In this document: positions 11,169-23,178 of the stretch, piece by piece
Position numbering within the stretch: position 1 is the first letter of the stretch
Layout: each line of letters starts with the position of its first letter
Assembly: GCA_016858145.1 (NCBI GenBank)
Contig: JAEHOE010000119.1
Span: 62,001 to 126,000, forward strand
Source of the DNA: Edaphochlamys debaryana
Taxonomy: Eukaryota > Chlorophyta > Chlorophyceae > Chlamydomonadales
Length of the DNA stretch: 64,000 bases
Direction of reading: 5' to 3'
Made by a program: the position numbers and the translations under genes
The notes under the pieces: model-generated
Told to the model about the DNA's origin: nothing
Seen by the model: the letters and a program-made list of their open reading frames with translations, nothing else
Databases searched by the model: none

Positions 11169-13355
11169 ATGGGGCTTCTCGTCGCACCCATGGTGTTGCT
11201 AGCCCTCTTGGCAGGGGCGCACCAGGTCACCGCGCAGGGTAAGCCGCCAAGGGCCTGGGCTGTGTGCGGCCGTTGAGAACCTGGCGCTGTGGAGAAGGCT
11301 CCCGCCCGAGGGGCTTGGCGACGGTGCACGCTCCATCCCTCCCTCGCTGTTCACTGTCCGTGCCGCTTCCCCCTTGGCACCCCCTTTGGCCCCTGTGTTG
11401 TTGCCCCTAGCTATGACCCCCTGCCCCCCACCCCCGCCCCTGTTCCCCCAGGCACATGTGCCGACCTGACCTCGGTCAACGGCCAGGCCGTGTGCCCCAC
11501 GTGCTGTGCCACCTGGGCCTCCCAGGGCAAGTGCGACGGAGTGCAGACCGTGCTGGGAGGCGCCAACGTGCGCGACGTGGTCTGCCGCAAGACCTGCGGT
11601 GCCTATCTGTGCGGTAAGCTAAGAGGGGATTGATTGGAGATGGCTGCCCAGCTAGAGTGTGCCTCCGCCAGGGCGGTGAGCAATGGGGGCTGTGCTGTCG
11701 GCATCCTTTCGCAGCCCCAGCGTGATGACAGCAAATGTTTATGCTCAAGGCTATCGCTAAGAGAGCGAGGGCCTTGAGGTTTGAGAAGGCTGGGCGCTTG
11801 TTTTGGCGGGGCGGGGAACCAACCCTACTCGTAGGGGTAGGTCGGGTCCCGCCCACAATAATTGCTTTGCAGTGGCGCTCGAGCCTTGCTTGTCTTAGTG
11901 TGCTCGTGCATCGTGCGGGGAACGGTGAGGGCGACGGACGACAGTAATGGCGAAATTGGAACTAAAGAGGGCGCAACACACGGCGCCCTGAACCCACAGC
12001 TTTAGCCCCCCCCCCCAACCCCCGCCCCCAGCCTTGCTTGTGTTGACCGTGCCCGCCCCGGCCCTCGCTTCACGCCCGCTCCCAGGCACGTGTGCCGACC
12101 TCACCTCGGTCAACGGCCAGGCCGTGTGCGCCACGTGCTGTGCCACCTGGGCCTCCCAGGGCAAGTGCGACGGAGTGCAGACGGTGCTCGGCGGTGCCAA
12201 CGTGCGAGACGCGGTCTGCCGCAAGACCTGCAGCTCCGTCTGTCAGCCGCCCTCTCCGTCGGCCTCCAAGCAACCTCCTCCGAGGCCCCCCCCGCGGCCC
12301 TCCCCTCGCACTTCTCCAAGGCCCCCCCCAACAGGTAAGTTCGTCGCCCGCACGCACCGCATGCACTCGACAGCACGCGGGCTTCACGTTTGCTTGCACC
12401 TGTACTGCAAACTGTTTATTGGAACCTCCCGTCGCCCTGCCCCATCCTCGTGCCAACCCGGCGGCAGTCCCATGCATCAGCCCTTCGATGTACTACATCC
12501 AGTACCCGTACGACCTGAAATTGTCGGACCGCTACAACCTGACATCCCTTGCAAACGGCGACTGCGAGCATCGCATGTGGGTGCTCAACACGGACAAGCC
12601 CTTCGAAGCCCCACCTGAAAAACCCACGGCGCCGCGGACTGAGATGCGCATCAACAACAATTACGCGTCCGGTAGGTGTGACAGCAGCAGTAGTGCGGTC
12701 CACCGTACGGTTGGCAGAAGCTGCGGGACGTGAAACGCTGCTGTTTACGGGGCGGCGGGGGATGTGGTCGTACGACAGGAGCGTCCACAACCCAGCCCCG
12801 TTTCGCCCCGGCCTACAGGCGTCCACAGCATCAGCTTCCAAATCTTCATCGCTGATGGGACTAACGCTTCGAGCGTTATGCAGGTGTGCTGCCATATGAT
12901 GATCCAGTGATCCTCGGGATTCCGCTGGAGTAGGCACTGCCCCCGCATGGCCTGCGGGCAAAGCGAGAGCCTTTGCTTGCTTCCTTGCCGCTCCCTGGCG
13001 GCCCTCATCCCTGCTGCTGAGTCCTGCGGTGCCCGTTGCCCGCCGGCAGATCTTGGGCGGCACCGGAGATTACAAGACATCCCTGCAGCTGCGGGTGTAC
13101 GACGGCAAGCTGATGCGCTACAACTCCGCATCCGAGGTTCTCGAGACGAACGTGTACAACCGCTGGATCTCGGTCAATGTGACCCACAATGTGGGAACCA
13201 ACCGCATCAGCATTGCCGTTTCGGGCAGGGCAGCCGTGGATGCGGATGGTCGTGGCACGCCGACTGCGGGGCACTACTTCAAGCTGGGGGTGTACGGGCA
13301 GGTCGGCAGCAGCAGGCGCATGGAGGCGAGGTACAGGAGCATTAAGGTGCTGTAG
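11169..13355 (+). CDS. secreted alginate-lyase-2 (PL7-like) protein with two ShK-like exons (gene A)
   Basis: Six exons join in frame (351 aa): 11169-11238, 11452-11613, 12086-12334, 12468-12671, 12819-12883, 13050-13355. Exon 1 is a signal peptide (MGLLVAPMVLLALLAGAHQ). Exons 2 and 3 each encode an eight-Cys module with ATWASQGKC and KTC motifs, resembling ShK/ShKT folds; exon 3 adds a Pro-rich linker. Exons 4-6 encode the PL7/citrate-binding-like beta-jelly roll, with YIQYPYDL, TEMRINNNY and a C-terminal HYFKLGVYGQ. Family members bind or cleave acidic polysaccharides; an extracellular-matrix or food-polymer role is inferred. The Q-I-H catalytic motif reads Q-I-L, so activity is doubtful. 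First of four tandem genes. Confidence 0.85.
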
Positions 13356-14099
13356 ACCGCGCCGAAGGAGGGCAGCGTGTGTGGAGAGCCCGTACTGCAT
13401 ACGTGCGCGCGTTTGGCAATGTGCAAGCATGTACCGATGTACGGTATCTTGTCGAGTTTCAGCAGGGTGGCCTCGGGGATCAGGGATCAGGCTTGCGGTG
13501 CTTGGGTGTTCTAGTTGGCCTGGTGTACATAGCAAACGGCCCGTCCGCCGTTAATGCAAGCAAGGGCACGCAAGGGTGTCGGTCCAATTGGGGACGGGCG
13601 CGCACACACTTGCTCGACTCGTGGTCCGGGGTCCCCTTCTTCAAAGCTCCGCGGAGGGTTATGAATGACGTCTATCTGCGCAGGAATCTCGCTGGAATCT
13701 CCCCCTTGCCGCGAGGGCCGCACTGACTTAGGGGCAGAGGAGGCGTTTGGGGTGTCACACGTGCTTTTGACGGCTGATGCGCTTGTGCCTTGCGGGCAGG
13801 AGCTGAGGTGACGGGGGCGAGAGTGAGTCAAGTACCGGTACTTGTGCCGGGATGGTCGGGCTCTGGCGCTGGCAAAGGGACGCTGCGGTAGGCGTGCCCT
13901 GAGTTTTACCGCGACTTCCTCGCTCAAAATCCAGCCATGTACCTGAGCCCCGTGTGCTCACCGGCTCCTATCGCCAGTCCATCACGGCATAAGGCCCCCG
14001 CGCAGCCTACCATGCCCGCACGACACAAGCCAGAATAGATAGAGCAGACGCCCTCACCCAGAGCCCCTTTGGCCGTAGACACATACAGGAGGCGACCAC
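13356..14099. other. 3' flank of PL7-like gene A
   Basis: About 13366-13500 resembles the 3' flank of gene C (23190-23410): shared GAGCCCGTACT, a GTACGGTA-like block, TCGAGTTT.AGCAGGGTGGC and GGGGATCA..GCTCAGGCTTGCGG-like blocks. The duplication unit therefore extended past the stop codon. About 13770-13900 holds the repeat also found at 9650-9810. No gene is seen. Confidence 0.5.
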
Positions 14100-16015
14100 C
14101 CCTCAACGATAGCCCGCTCCTCGCTCCGGGTGCCTCCCAGTGCCCAGTGCCCCACACACCTCTGCCAGATCCCTAGGCATACCCTGCAGTCCTGTCCCTG
14201 CGTTGCATTCCTCCTCAGCCACTGCCACAAGGAAAGCTCTGAAGAGAATACTGTATTGATGTGCCAGGCCACCGTTTCCATCACCGAATTGCGCATCGCC
14301 CACCGCACGCCGACCCAGCAACAGATCCTCCTCCTCCACGTGCCACTCGTACGGCTGCCCAGCGTCGGCGCGTGACTCGGGCCGGCCATTCCTGGACAAA
14401 GCAGCGAAAGAGACGGTCGGTGATTTTGACGCAGCATCGACCGGCATGGGGAGCCTGTCCTTTTCTCCGCCGCCTCTCTACGGCCTGCCCCTGGTCCCTA
14501 GCCCTGCCCCTAGATCCTCTCTCGGCCCCGTCCTCCGCGCCCCTTGACTTGCCCTCTCTCGCTGCCCCCTTCCCGTGGCCCCTTCCCCCTTCCCCTGCCC
14601 CCTCCCCAGTCGCCCTCACCCTGCCCCGGCCTCCTCGCCTGCCCTGTCTCCCGGCCCCCTCACCCTGCCCTCTTATCCTGCCCCCTTCCCCTGCCCCCTC
14701 CCCCTCTCCCTGCCCCGGCCTCCTTGCCCTGCCCTCTCCCACTGCCCCTAGACCTTACCCCCGCCCCGCCTCCTGCCCCTGCCCCCTGCCCCGGTCCCCC
14801 ATCCCCTGCCCTCTCCACCTCACCAGCGTGGGGGCCACTTGAGCTCGGTGATGGCTTTGAGGAGGACCGCCTGCTTGGAGGTAGGGCGGCGTGTACGGCG
14901 CTGTCATCAGCAGCTGGCACAGCACCCGGTGCTGGTACGGGGTACATGGAGAACCAGCCGCCGGGCCTGAGCAGAAGCGGCAGGACCGCGAAGAAGTAGC
15001 TAGGTGGCGTCGAAGCAGCGTAACCGGATAAGGCCGCACAGCCGCTGCTTGACGTCTGCCCCAGCGGTTGGGTGCCCGTCCAGCCACTCCGCGAGCAGCA
15101 GCAGGACGCTCGCCTTGTTATCCGTCGCGAAGCTGTTGCTGCTCGGCAGAGCTTCCAGGGAGGACGCGGGCAGCGACCGGACCCGGCCCTTGGACCGGGG
15201 GTTGCTGAGGACCGAGGGGGCGTCGGGGAAGGCCCACGCCAGCAGCTCGCCCAGCGGCACCTTGGCACCGCACGGGGCGCTGAACTCGGTGCCCGCTCCC
15301 TTGGAATCCACGAGTTGCGTCTGGCAAGCGGAACGGAGGCCGTCCAGAGGATGGCCGGGAGCAGGTGGCGGCACGTGAATAGCTCGGCGATGCCGTCCAG
15401 GGGATGCTGTCCATCTGGCCTGGCGAGGTCCACAAGGGCCATGACGGCGAGCTCCCAGGATGTCGGCCGCTGAGCTCGTGCCCAGCTCTCCGGTGTAGAT
15501 GTACCGGATGGCCATGCGCGCGTGGGGGACATCCTCTGCGCTGCCCAGGGGCACGCGCAGAGCGGGCTTGGATCCCGGTGGCTGCTCCATCTCTCCAGCT
15601 GTGACTTGAAGAAGGAAGAGCCGGGCTGCAGCACCCACGTGTGCGCGGGCATCGGCTCGCCCATCGGCTCGGGCTCGGTCGGCCCGCTGGTGCTCACCGC
15701 TACACCGGCCGCCTCCTGAGCTTGAGGCTGGTCAGGAGCAGTCTCTGGCGGTGTGCCTGGCTGCTCCGCGCGAGAGCTGTTCTCCGGTGGGTGGCACAGC
15801 TTTGAGCCTCGCCTTGCGGCTTCACCGCCTCCACGCCGTCACCCAAGCTCTCTTTCCGGCCATCTTTACACTGCGATTCAGCCTGGGCTGCCTCCTTTGG
15901 CCCGGAGCGATCGAGCGCATGCTAAGGTAGAACTGTGCGCGTGGTACACCACGCAGTCAGAGCGCTCCTCTCTGCCAAAAAGCGTGGCGATAAAGCTGCG
16001 GAAAGCTTTGGACAT
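14100..16015 (-). pseudogene. inverted, broken copy of the BTB-BACK gene
   Basis: Reading from ATG 16015-16013 (MSKAFRSFIATLFG), this matches the BTB gene at 4640-6708, including about 25 bp before the start. The match runs through PMPAHTWVLQPGSSFFKSQLERW, AIRYIYTGELGTSSA and SAPCGAKVPLGELLAWAFPD to a terminal KWPPRW at about 14820. Frames shift repeatedly, and a segment equal to about 15 residues after SSAADI is missing. The C-terminal module survives as GQPYEWHVEEEDL at about 14340-14380. The donor after KWPPRW is kept, but the intron has grown from 195 bp to roughly 420 bp by a C-rich low-complexity block (about 14480-14815). The copy sits in inverted orientation between PL7-like genes A and B. 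Confidence 0.75.
14480..14815. repeat. C-rich low-complexity block inside the BTB pseudogene intron
   Basis: Over 300 bp of mostly CCCCTGCCC and CCTCNCCC words occupies the place of the short intron in the parent BTB gene. Long Pro-rich or Gly-rich open frames across it are composition artefacts. Confidence 0.65.
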
Positions 16016-18252
16016 TTGGGCACCGTGTTGCGAGACCTAACCCTTGCCAGTCTCAAGCGTCGGGGGCATCCAAATTGCCTGCAGAACCTGTAAGTGATGA
16101 ACCTGTCACTAACTGGGAATGCTCAGCGTGCTAGCGAGCGGTTGGTAACATACGGGCACCTCTGGCTCCGCAACCTGTACCGCACGCTCCGCTGCCATAC
16201 ACACCGAGCCTGCGCGGCACCCCCACCCCCCTGTCCCCGGCGCCCCGGCCCCCCCGGCCCCCGCCATCCCCCGCCCGGGCCCGCAGCCCTAACGGGTAGG
16301 GTCTAAAGCATGTGCTCTCACGGGGGCGACTGCCAAAGCGGCAAAGCGGCCCCCTTGGATGGTTTGCTGGGCCCGTGCTGCCACCCGCGGCCTCCCGCAG
16401 CCGGAGCCGTTCCGGGGTCAAGGGCCGAGCCAGCCAAAGCCCCTAGCACAGGGAGTCGGTCATCGCCCCCGGCCCCCCTGCCATACCTTGCCACGAATGA
16501 AGCTCTCGCCGCTGCTCCCGGCCCTCCCCGTGCCCTCCTCCCTCCAGTGCACGTAGCGAGGAGCCCGCCCTGCCGTCCGAGTCAGAGCAAGGGGGCGGCG
16601 GCTCCAAGGCCGCGGCGTTCAGCAGCTGCCGTGCAACCCTGACGGGGCCTCTGGTCGAACTTGACACACACAGCAGAACTGGCTGCTGTGGCGGGCTTCA
16701 CGCTGGTGGATGGGCTGCGGCTTGATTGAGCCGTGGTTTCCAGTCGTTGGCGAATTTGGGTGATGATGCGGGGGGTGCTGCGGCTGCCCTACTGCGCAAC
16801 TGATGTAAGGGGGCGGGCGCCTCTCATCGTCATGGAGCTCTGTAGCGGCCTCCGCTTTGACAGGAAGCTTGCTCTGCAGCTTTGGGGCTTTGGGGCTTTA
16901 GGACCAACGGTCTGGGCCCGCCCTGAGTCAGACCAGGGCTGACAGGACGGGCTGGGGCTCCGGTCACCAGCCACCCGCACCTCCAGGCGAATGAAGGCTC
17001 TTTCGTGAGAGCTTGCCTCACAACAAGCCGCTTAAACGGCAGCAGACAAGTGACCTACTGCAATTGCCCACGTCTGGTTTCTGACGCCGAGCCTGGATGG
17101 AATCTGGTCTGAAACTGGCCACGTAGTACTGCGGAGTCCCGCCGCGGCCAAAGCTGGACGAACCGGGATGAACCGGCGTTTCATCGCAGCGCCACGACGC
17201 CCTTCTGCTCTCTTGCCAGCGGGTTCACGGAATGGCGGGTTGAACTCAACCCGACCGCCCTTTACCCTTGCCGAGGCCCAGTGCGGGGTCCAGCCCGCGG
17301 GTAAGACTGGGGTGATTAGGACTAGATCTGGAGGGACGGACGGACATGTACGTCGACAACACTTCTTCCTGAGCCCGGGAAGAGCTCCTAGGTGCTCCTA
17401 AGGTCATGTGACCGCATTTGGGTGGGGGCCCACTTACGTTAGGGCCAAGCCCGCCGGCCGATAACAGCCCATGCAGTGCATGCCCATGCATGCAGCGGTT
17501 GCATATAGGGGCTGAAGGGCACGGTGCCCCTCCAGTTGCAAACCCCGAACCGCAAGCATTTAGAGCGTTAGTAAGCCATCAAGTCCTTCAAGCACCTGCT
17601 GCAGTCCTCAATCGCTGAAGCTTAAGCCGGCCGCAGGGTGGGTTGGTGTGGGATGGCGGGGACGAACACGAAAGGCAGCGTTCGGGCATTGAGCGAGTCC
17701 CCATGTGAGCACATGACGGTAGATAGGTAACACAACTGGCACGTTTAGGTGGGCAACGGCCTTGGGAAGGGGCGCTTGATATCAGAGTCGCATGTCGGCA
17801 TGCCGAAATCACCTTCGCCGCCGACCGCTAGCGACATCTACAAGTAATTGACTCTCAAGCAATCCCTCGTAGTAACATTGCGCCGCTTGTTTGCGAAGGC
17901 TAGTTCGGTCGAGCGAATGGCCGAGCGAACGTACTAAGGAGGAGAAACACCGATGCCGCGTATTGAGGCCTAGACTTTCTGACGGCTCTTAGTTGACAGC
18001 GACAGAAAGAGGGACTTGCGCTTGCAAACGGACAATAGGCCTGTGGTGGGACTGGACTGGGCCTAGCCCGCGGCGCGGGCCCGGCCAAAACCCGCCGCCC
18101 CACCCCGTCCCCGCCCCCACCTGACACGGCCGAAACCCCCTCCCCCGCCGCCCCGTCCCCACGCCTGAAGACAGCATACCTGCTGCTGCCGGCTGCATTG
18201 CACTGACTGACGCATCCGTTTTGCCCCTGCCCCGTGTGTTGCCCTCAGAGCG
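16016..18252. other. intergenic region upstream of PL7-like gene B
   Basis: No convincing gene. About 17060-17800 is a diverged copy of the upstream region of gene A (10140-10850), with ATTGCCCACGTCTGG at both places followed about 60 bp later by a second CCACGT site. The 16.2-16.7 kb segment is Pro-coding-like, low-complexity sequence without a supported product. Confidence 0.45.
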
Positions 18253-19698
18253 ATGGGTCTCCTCGCGGTACCCATTACGGTGATGCTGGCCCTACTGGCA
18301 CGAGCGCAGCAGGCCAACGCGCAGGGTGAGCCTCCATGGCATTGCTTGAATGGATGCGACCCTTTGGGACAAGGGATCTATCATGCGATGTTGTACTCGC
18401 CATTCCTCTTCCGCAGCAGCTCATCAGTGCGTCCCTTGCGTTATCCCGTGTGGTCCCCACCTACCTCCCCCCAGGCACGTGTGCCGACCTCACCTCGGTC
18501 AACGGCCAGGCGGTCTGCCCCACGTGCTGTGCCACCTGGGCCTCCCAGGGCAAATGCGACGGCGTGCAGACCGTGCTCGGCGGTGCCAACGTGCGCAACG
18601 TGGTCTGCCCCAAGACCTGCAACTCCCCCCTCTGCCAGCCGCCCCCCTCGACGACTCCCTCGTCCCCACCGCTTCCCAGCCAGCCCCCCATGAGTCCCTA
18701 TCCGAGGGCCCCACCACCGGGTGAGCTGCACCTGTACCGCACCTGTACCGCAAACCATCAAAAAAACTGATTTCGTGAGAGTCTCCCATACATCTAAGCC
18801 CGTTCGTGTGACACGTGCCCCGGCCACAGGCCCATGCATCAGCCCCTCGCTGTACTACATCCAGTACCCGTACGACCTGGATCTTTCGGATCGGTACCGC
18901 CTCAAAATTCTTAACAACGACGACTGCGAGCACCGCATGTGGGTGTTCGACACGGACCAGCCCTTTGAGGCCGGCTCCACGACGGCGCCGCGGACTGAGA
19001 TGCGCATCTATAACAATTACACGTCAGGTGCGAGCAACTGCAACTGAATTACGTAACATATTAACAGCTTGCTGATGGAAGTGTGCGATAGAAGAAAGGG
19101 GACATTGCGTTTTGAGGCATGCAATGCATGGGACGGGGTGCCACCCCGTCAGTGACCCGGCCGTGCGTGCTTCCCACCCCGCTTCGCCCCGCTTACAGGT
19201 GTCCACACCATACGCTTCCAGATCTACATTCCTGATGGGACCAACGCTTCCAGCGTGATGCAGGTGCGCTGCCGTACGAACTGCTCGTTGTGCTGCCACG
19301 TACTGCCTTGGCCGTTGCCCGTTGCCCGTTGCCCGCTGCCGGGACCTCACGCCTGCTGCATGTGTCCCGCCGTGCCCCTCGTCCACGGGCAGGTCTTCGG
19401 CGGCGTGACCTCCTCAACGGCCCTTCAACTGCGGGTGTACGACGGGAAGCTGATGCGCTTCAACTCCCAGGTCCTGGACGACAACGTGTACGAGCGCTGG
19501 GTCCAGGTTTCCGTGACTCACGACGTTGAAACCCACAAGATCAGCATCTCTGTGCCGGGCAAGCCAGCCCTGGTGGTGGCTGATCGTGGCACGCCCGTTG
19601 CGGGGCACTACTTCAAGCTGGGGGTGTACGGGCAGGTCGGCAGCAGTAGGCGCATGGAGGCGAGGTACAAGAGCATCAAGGTGACGCCTCCCATGTAG
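18253..19698 (+). CDS. secreted alginate-lyase-2 (PL7-like) protein with one ShK-like exon (gene B)
   Basis: Five exons join in frame (295 aa): 18253-18325, 18475-18720, 18830-19027, 19199-19263, 19393-19698. The order is signal peptide (MGLLAVPITVMLALLARA), one eight-Cys ShK-like module ending in a Pro/Ser linker, then the PL7-like domain with YIQYPYDLDLSDRY, TAPRTEMRIYNNY and HYFKLGVYGQ. Compared with genes A and C it lacks the first ShK-like exon. The exon boundaries and phases of the catalytic part are identical to the other three genes. The Q-I-H position reads Q-V-F. Probably secreted to the extracellular matrix or medium. A TGTAA polyadenylation-like signal lies at 20055-20059, rather far downstream. 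Confidence 0.85.
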
Positions 19699-20894
19699 CG
19701 AGAGGGTACAGCACGTGATGCATGAATGCTCATGCCGTTCCGTATCTAAGGCCGGCCGGCTGAACACCAACCCTACGTTTTTCTCGGCCCTTACACCAGC
19801 AGCCCCGAACACACCATACGCCCCAATCTGGTGGGACCCGAGCATGCCCCATGCGTGCGTGTGTTGAACCGGGCAGTGCGTTGGGCCTGACTCAGGACCA
19901 TTGGTCGGACCATTGAAGGCGTGGGGCGTCGAGTTCCAGCAGAGCGCGCGGCCTCTCGGCCAGGGTTCTGCTGGTGGCTTGTGTCTGGAGGCTGGTGTTA
20001 GTTAATATGGCGCGCGGTGGCACGAACGGGTGGCTGGTGTGCATAGCAGGCATGTGTAAAGGAGGCGCCCCGCAAACGAGGATCGACCCACGTCAGTCTG
20101 AGTGCTTCTTAGTATTGGTCCCCAGCCCCCCTGCATGCGTGATGGCGGCCAGCTTTAAGGCTAAGCGTGCATTGTGCTTCCTAGGCCATCAGGGGTGCCC
20201 GCCGTGTCCCTGCCCGCCGGCACCCGGCACCGACCCGCCTGCCAACCCTTCCGCCTTACCCCAACCCCGCGCATGCAACTATTTACAAACCTCGGTGTTC
20301 CGTCCCGTAGAGTGCTGGTTGTTATGTTACGCGGACAAGGGCATCAGCTCTGCTGGCATCGGCTGCGGCTGGGTACGGCAGCGGGTCTCATGCACAGGTG
20401 TGAGAATGCCACACCCATCCAAACTGCATTCTACACCCGCGCGAGTATAAATGCAAGTCCCTATATAGATTACGAGCTGGTTGCGAGTCGGAGCGGCGCT
20501 CGGTGCTCGGTCTCATTTCAACTTCCGGGCTTCACTGGTACCATCCAGTGCTTCACGGTAGGTCAATCCACATGTCTGGTGCTTCTGGGTAACCGCCTCG
20601 GGTAAGACACGCTCCTAGTCGAATGTCGGGTCATGTCAAGCAACTTGTTCAGCGACCTTTCCACATCGGGTGTCAAAGATGTCAAACGAGCTAGCTGGGA
20701 CTCAAAAACGTAGTACCAGCTTGCGGGTGAAGTGTATCGTCTGGCACGTACCCAACCTGGCGGGAACCCGCGCGGCCCCAGGCAGCCGACAAGAGCCCGA
20801 ACAGCGGGACAGTTCTCCCGCCGGAACTAACCGGAGCTAACCAACGAGACCGTCACTGCTGGTCTGCCACTCCCCGCTTCTTGCCCGCAGAACG
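19699..20894. other. intergenic region between PL7-like genes B and C
   Basis: No gene is supported. A TATA-like CTATATAG occurs near 20462, about 430 bp before the start of gene C, too far for a confident call. Confidence 0.4.
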
Positions 20895-23178
20895 ATGGGG
20901 CTCCTCCCTGTACCCCTCACTATGCTAGCCCTCTTGGCAGGGGCGTACCAGGTCACCGCACAGAGTAAGCCGCCACGGCCTGGGCTGTGTACGAGTGTGT
21001 ACAGCCAACGCGGTAGAGAAGGCTCCCTTGGGGTTTGGCGACGGTGCACGCTCCAGTCCTCCCCCGCTGCTCACTGCGCCGCTTCCCCCTTGGCACCCCC
21101 TTTGGGCCCTCAGGGCCCCACAGGCTGTGTGTTGCCCCCTCAGCCCCCATTGACCCTGCGTGTTCCCCCCTATAACCCCGTACGCCCCCGCCCCTGTTCC
21201 CCCAGGCACGTGTGCCGACCTCACCTCGGTCAACGGCCAGGCCGTGTGCCCCACCTGCTGTGCCACCTGGGCCTCGCAGGGCAAATGCGACGGAGTGCAG
21301 ACCGTGCTCGGCGGCGCCAACGTCCGCTACACGGTCTGCCCCAAGACCTGCAGTGCCTACCTGTGCGGTAAGCAAGGACGGGGTGGCAATGGCAGTGCAC
21401 TGGGCGGAAGAGCGTGTGCCTCAGCCAGGGGTGAAGTGTGAGTTGTTGTGGGGCGCTGTTCACACTGGTGTGTCAAAGGCTATGGAAACGAAGCAAAGGT
21501 CGCTTGGAAGGGTGGAGTCGAGGATCGGACATACCGGCCGTGTGCGTGTTGGGTGTTTTGGGTGGGTTTGGGGTGGGTTTGGGGTGGGTTTGGGGTAGGT
21601 TTGGGGTATAGTCTCAGTGGGGCGTGGAAGGTTGGAATTGAGGGTCGGGCCTTCCGTGTGCGTGCGAATGATGCTCCTTCCGTTAGTCCAGCACGTCCCC
21701 CTTCGATCGGCCACATCCTTCCCGTCACTCCTTTCCTCCCAACCGCCCCCCTGCTTCCTGCCCTGTCTCAGCCCAACTGCCGCAGGCCCCCCCATCCACG
21801 TGCACGCGGCGTGGGGGGGCCGGGCCCCCACACCTTCTACTATAAGCGCCGGCCTTGGGCCCTTGCTTGTCATGCCAGTAGTACGCTCATTCATGTTATG
21901 GGCGAAGGGCGAGGAAGAAGGCGTTTTGTCGGCAGAGAGTTCTACACACCAGGGGCTGATACAGTACTGCAGCGCTTTGCCACCTACCCCACCTACCCCG
22001 CCCACCCTTGTCTCACTGTGTCCACCCCCGTGCCTCCCCCCCCCCCCGCCCCTGTGTCCCCAGGCACGTGTGCCGACCTGACCTCGGTCAACGGCCAGGC
22101 GGTCTGCCCCACGTGCTGTGCCACCTGGGCCTCCCAGGGCAAATGTGACGGAGTGCAGACCGTGCTCGGCGGTGCCAACGTGCGCGACGTGGTCTGCCCC
22201 AAGACCTGCAGCTCTGTCTGTCAGCCGCCCTTCACACCGAAGCCGCCCTCTCCGATGCCGCCGCCGAGGCCCCCTCCAACAGGTGAAGCACCCGCACCGC
22301 TGATGGAGAGAGGCAAGATTGGTGTTTGCACCTGCACCGTACCTGAGCCGTAAGAAACCTCAGGCGCTGCCCCATCCCGGCCTCAGTCCCATGCATCAGC
22401 CCTTCGCTCTACTACATTCAGTACCCGTACGACCTGGTACGGTCGGACCGCTACAGCCGGACATCGCTCGTGGGCGGCGACTGCGAGCACCGCATGTGGG
22501 TGTACGACACAGATCAGCCCTTTCAGGCCACATCCACCACGAAGCCACGGACCGAGATGCGAATCTTCACGGACTACACGACAGGTGAGAGCTGGTGTCA
22601 CTCAACAGGGAGCGCCCCTAGCCAACGCCCCGACAAGGCCCGGGCCTCATCGTTGCACACCTTACCTAAACGTGCGACCCCCCTCCCCCTTTCGCCCCCG
22701 GCGTACAGGCATTCACAGCATCAGCTTCCAGATGTACATTGTCGGTGGCACCAATGCTGCGAGCGTTATGCAGGTTGGTGCGCTGCCGTACAAGATGCAT
22801 GCAGTTGCATGTCCAGGCACTGCCAATGTGGGTCACCGCCCTACCAAACTGCGTCCCCCTGTGCCCTTTGCTCGCTGGCAGGTCTTCGGGGGCGTGACGT
22901 CATCAACTTCCCTGCAGCTGCGGGTGTACGACGGCAAGCTGATGCGCTACAGCTCAGAGGTCGTCGAGGAAAACGTGTACGACCGATGGATCCAGGTTAA
23001 CGTGACTCACGACGTTGGGACCCACAAAATCAGCATTGTCGTTGCGGGCAAGCCAGCCCTGATCTTCGATGACCGCGGCACGCCCACTGCGGGGCACTAT
23101 TTCAAGCTGGGGGTGTACGGGCAGGATGGCAGTAGCAGTCGCATGGAGGCGAGGTACAAGAGCATACAGGTGCTGTAG
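20895..23178 (+). CDS. secreted alginate-lyase-2 (PL7-like) protein with two ShK-like exons (gene C)
   Basis: Six exons join in frame (336 aa): 20895-20964, 21206-21367, 22064-22282, 22387-22584, 22709-22773, 22882-23178. The architecture equals gene A: signal peptide (MGLLPVPLTMLALLAGAY), ShK-like module ending in AYLC, a second module ending in SSVCQPP with a Pro-rich linker, then the PL7-like domain (YIQYPYDLVRSDRY, TKPRTEMRI, HYFKLGVYGQ). The 696-bp intron between the two ShK-like exons contains an 11-bp GGTTTGGGGTG tandem repeat and a segment whose reverse complement recurs at about 23540-23630. The Q-I-H position reads Q-V-F. A and C also share 3' flanks, so they are probably the most recent pair. 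Confidence 0.85.
21556..21607 (+). repeat. GGTTTGGGGTG tandem repeat in an intron of gene C
   Basis: About four to five 11-bp units lie in the first ShK-ShK intron. The G-runs could form a G-quadruplex. It is not a chlorophyte telomere repeat (TTTTAGGG), and no telomere context is present. Confidence 0.7.

Noticed and set aside
14544..14999. Pro-rich open frame on the plus strand
   Set aside because: Composition artefact of the C-rich block in the BTB pseudogene intron.
21556..21607. Telomere-like repeat
   Set aside because: Eleven-base GGTTTGGGGTG units in an intron do not match TTTTAGGG or other telomere repeats.
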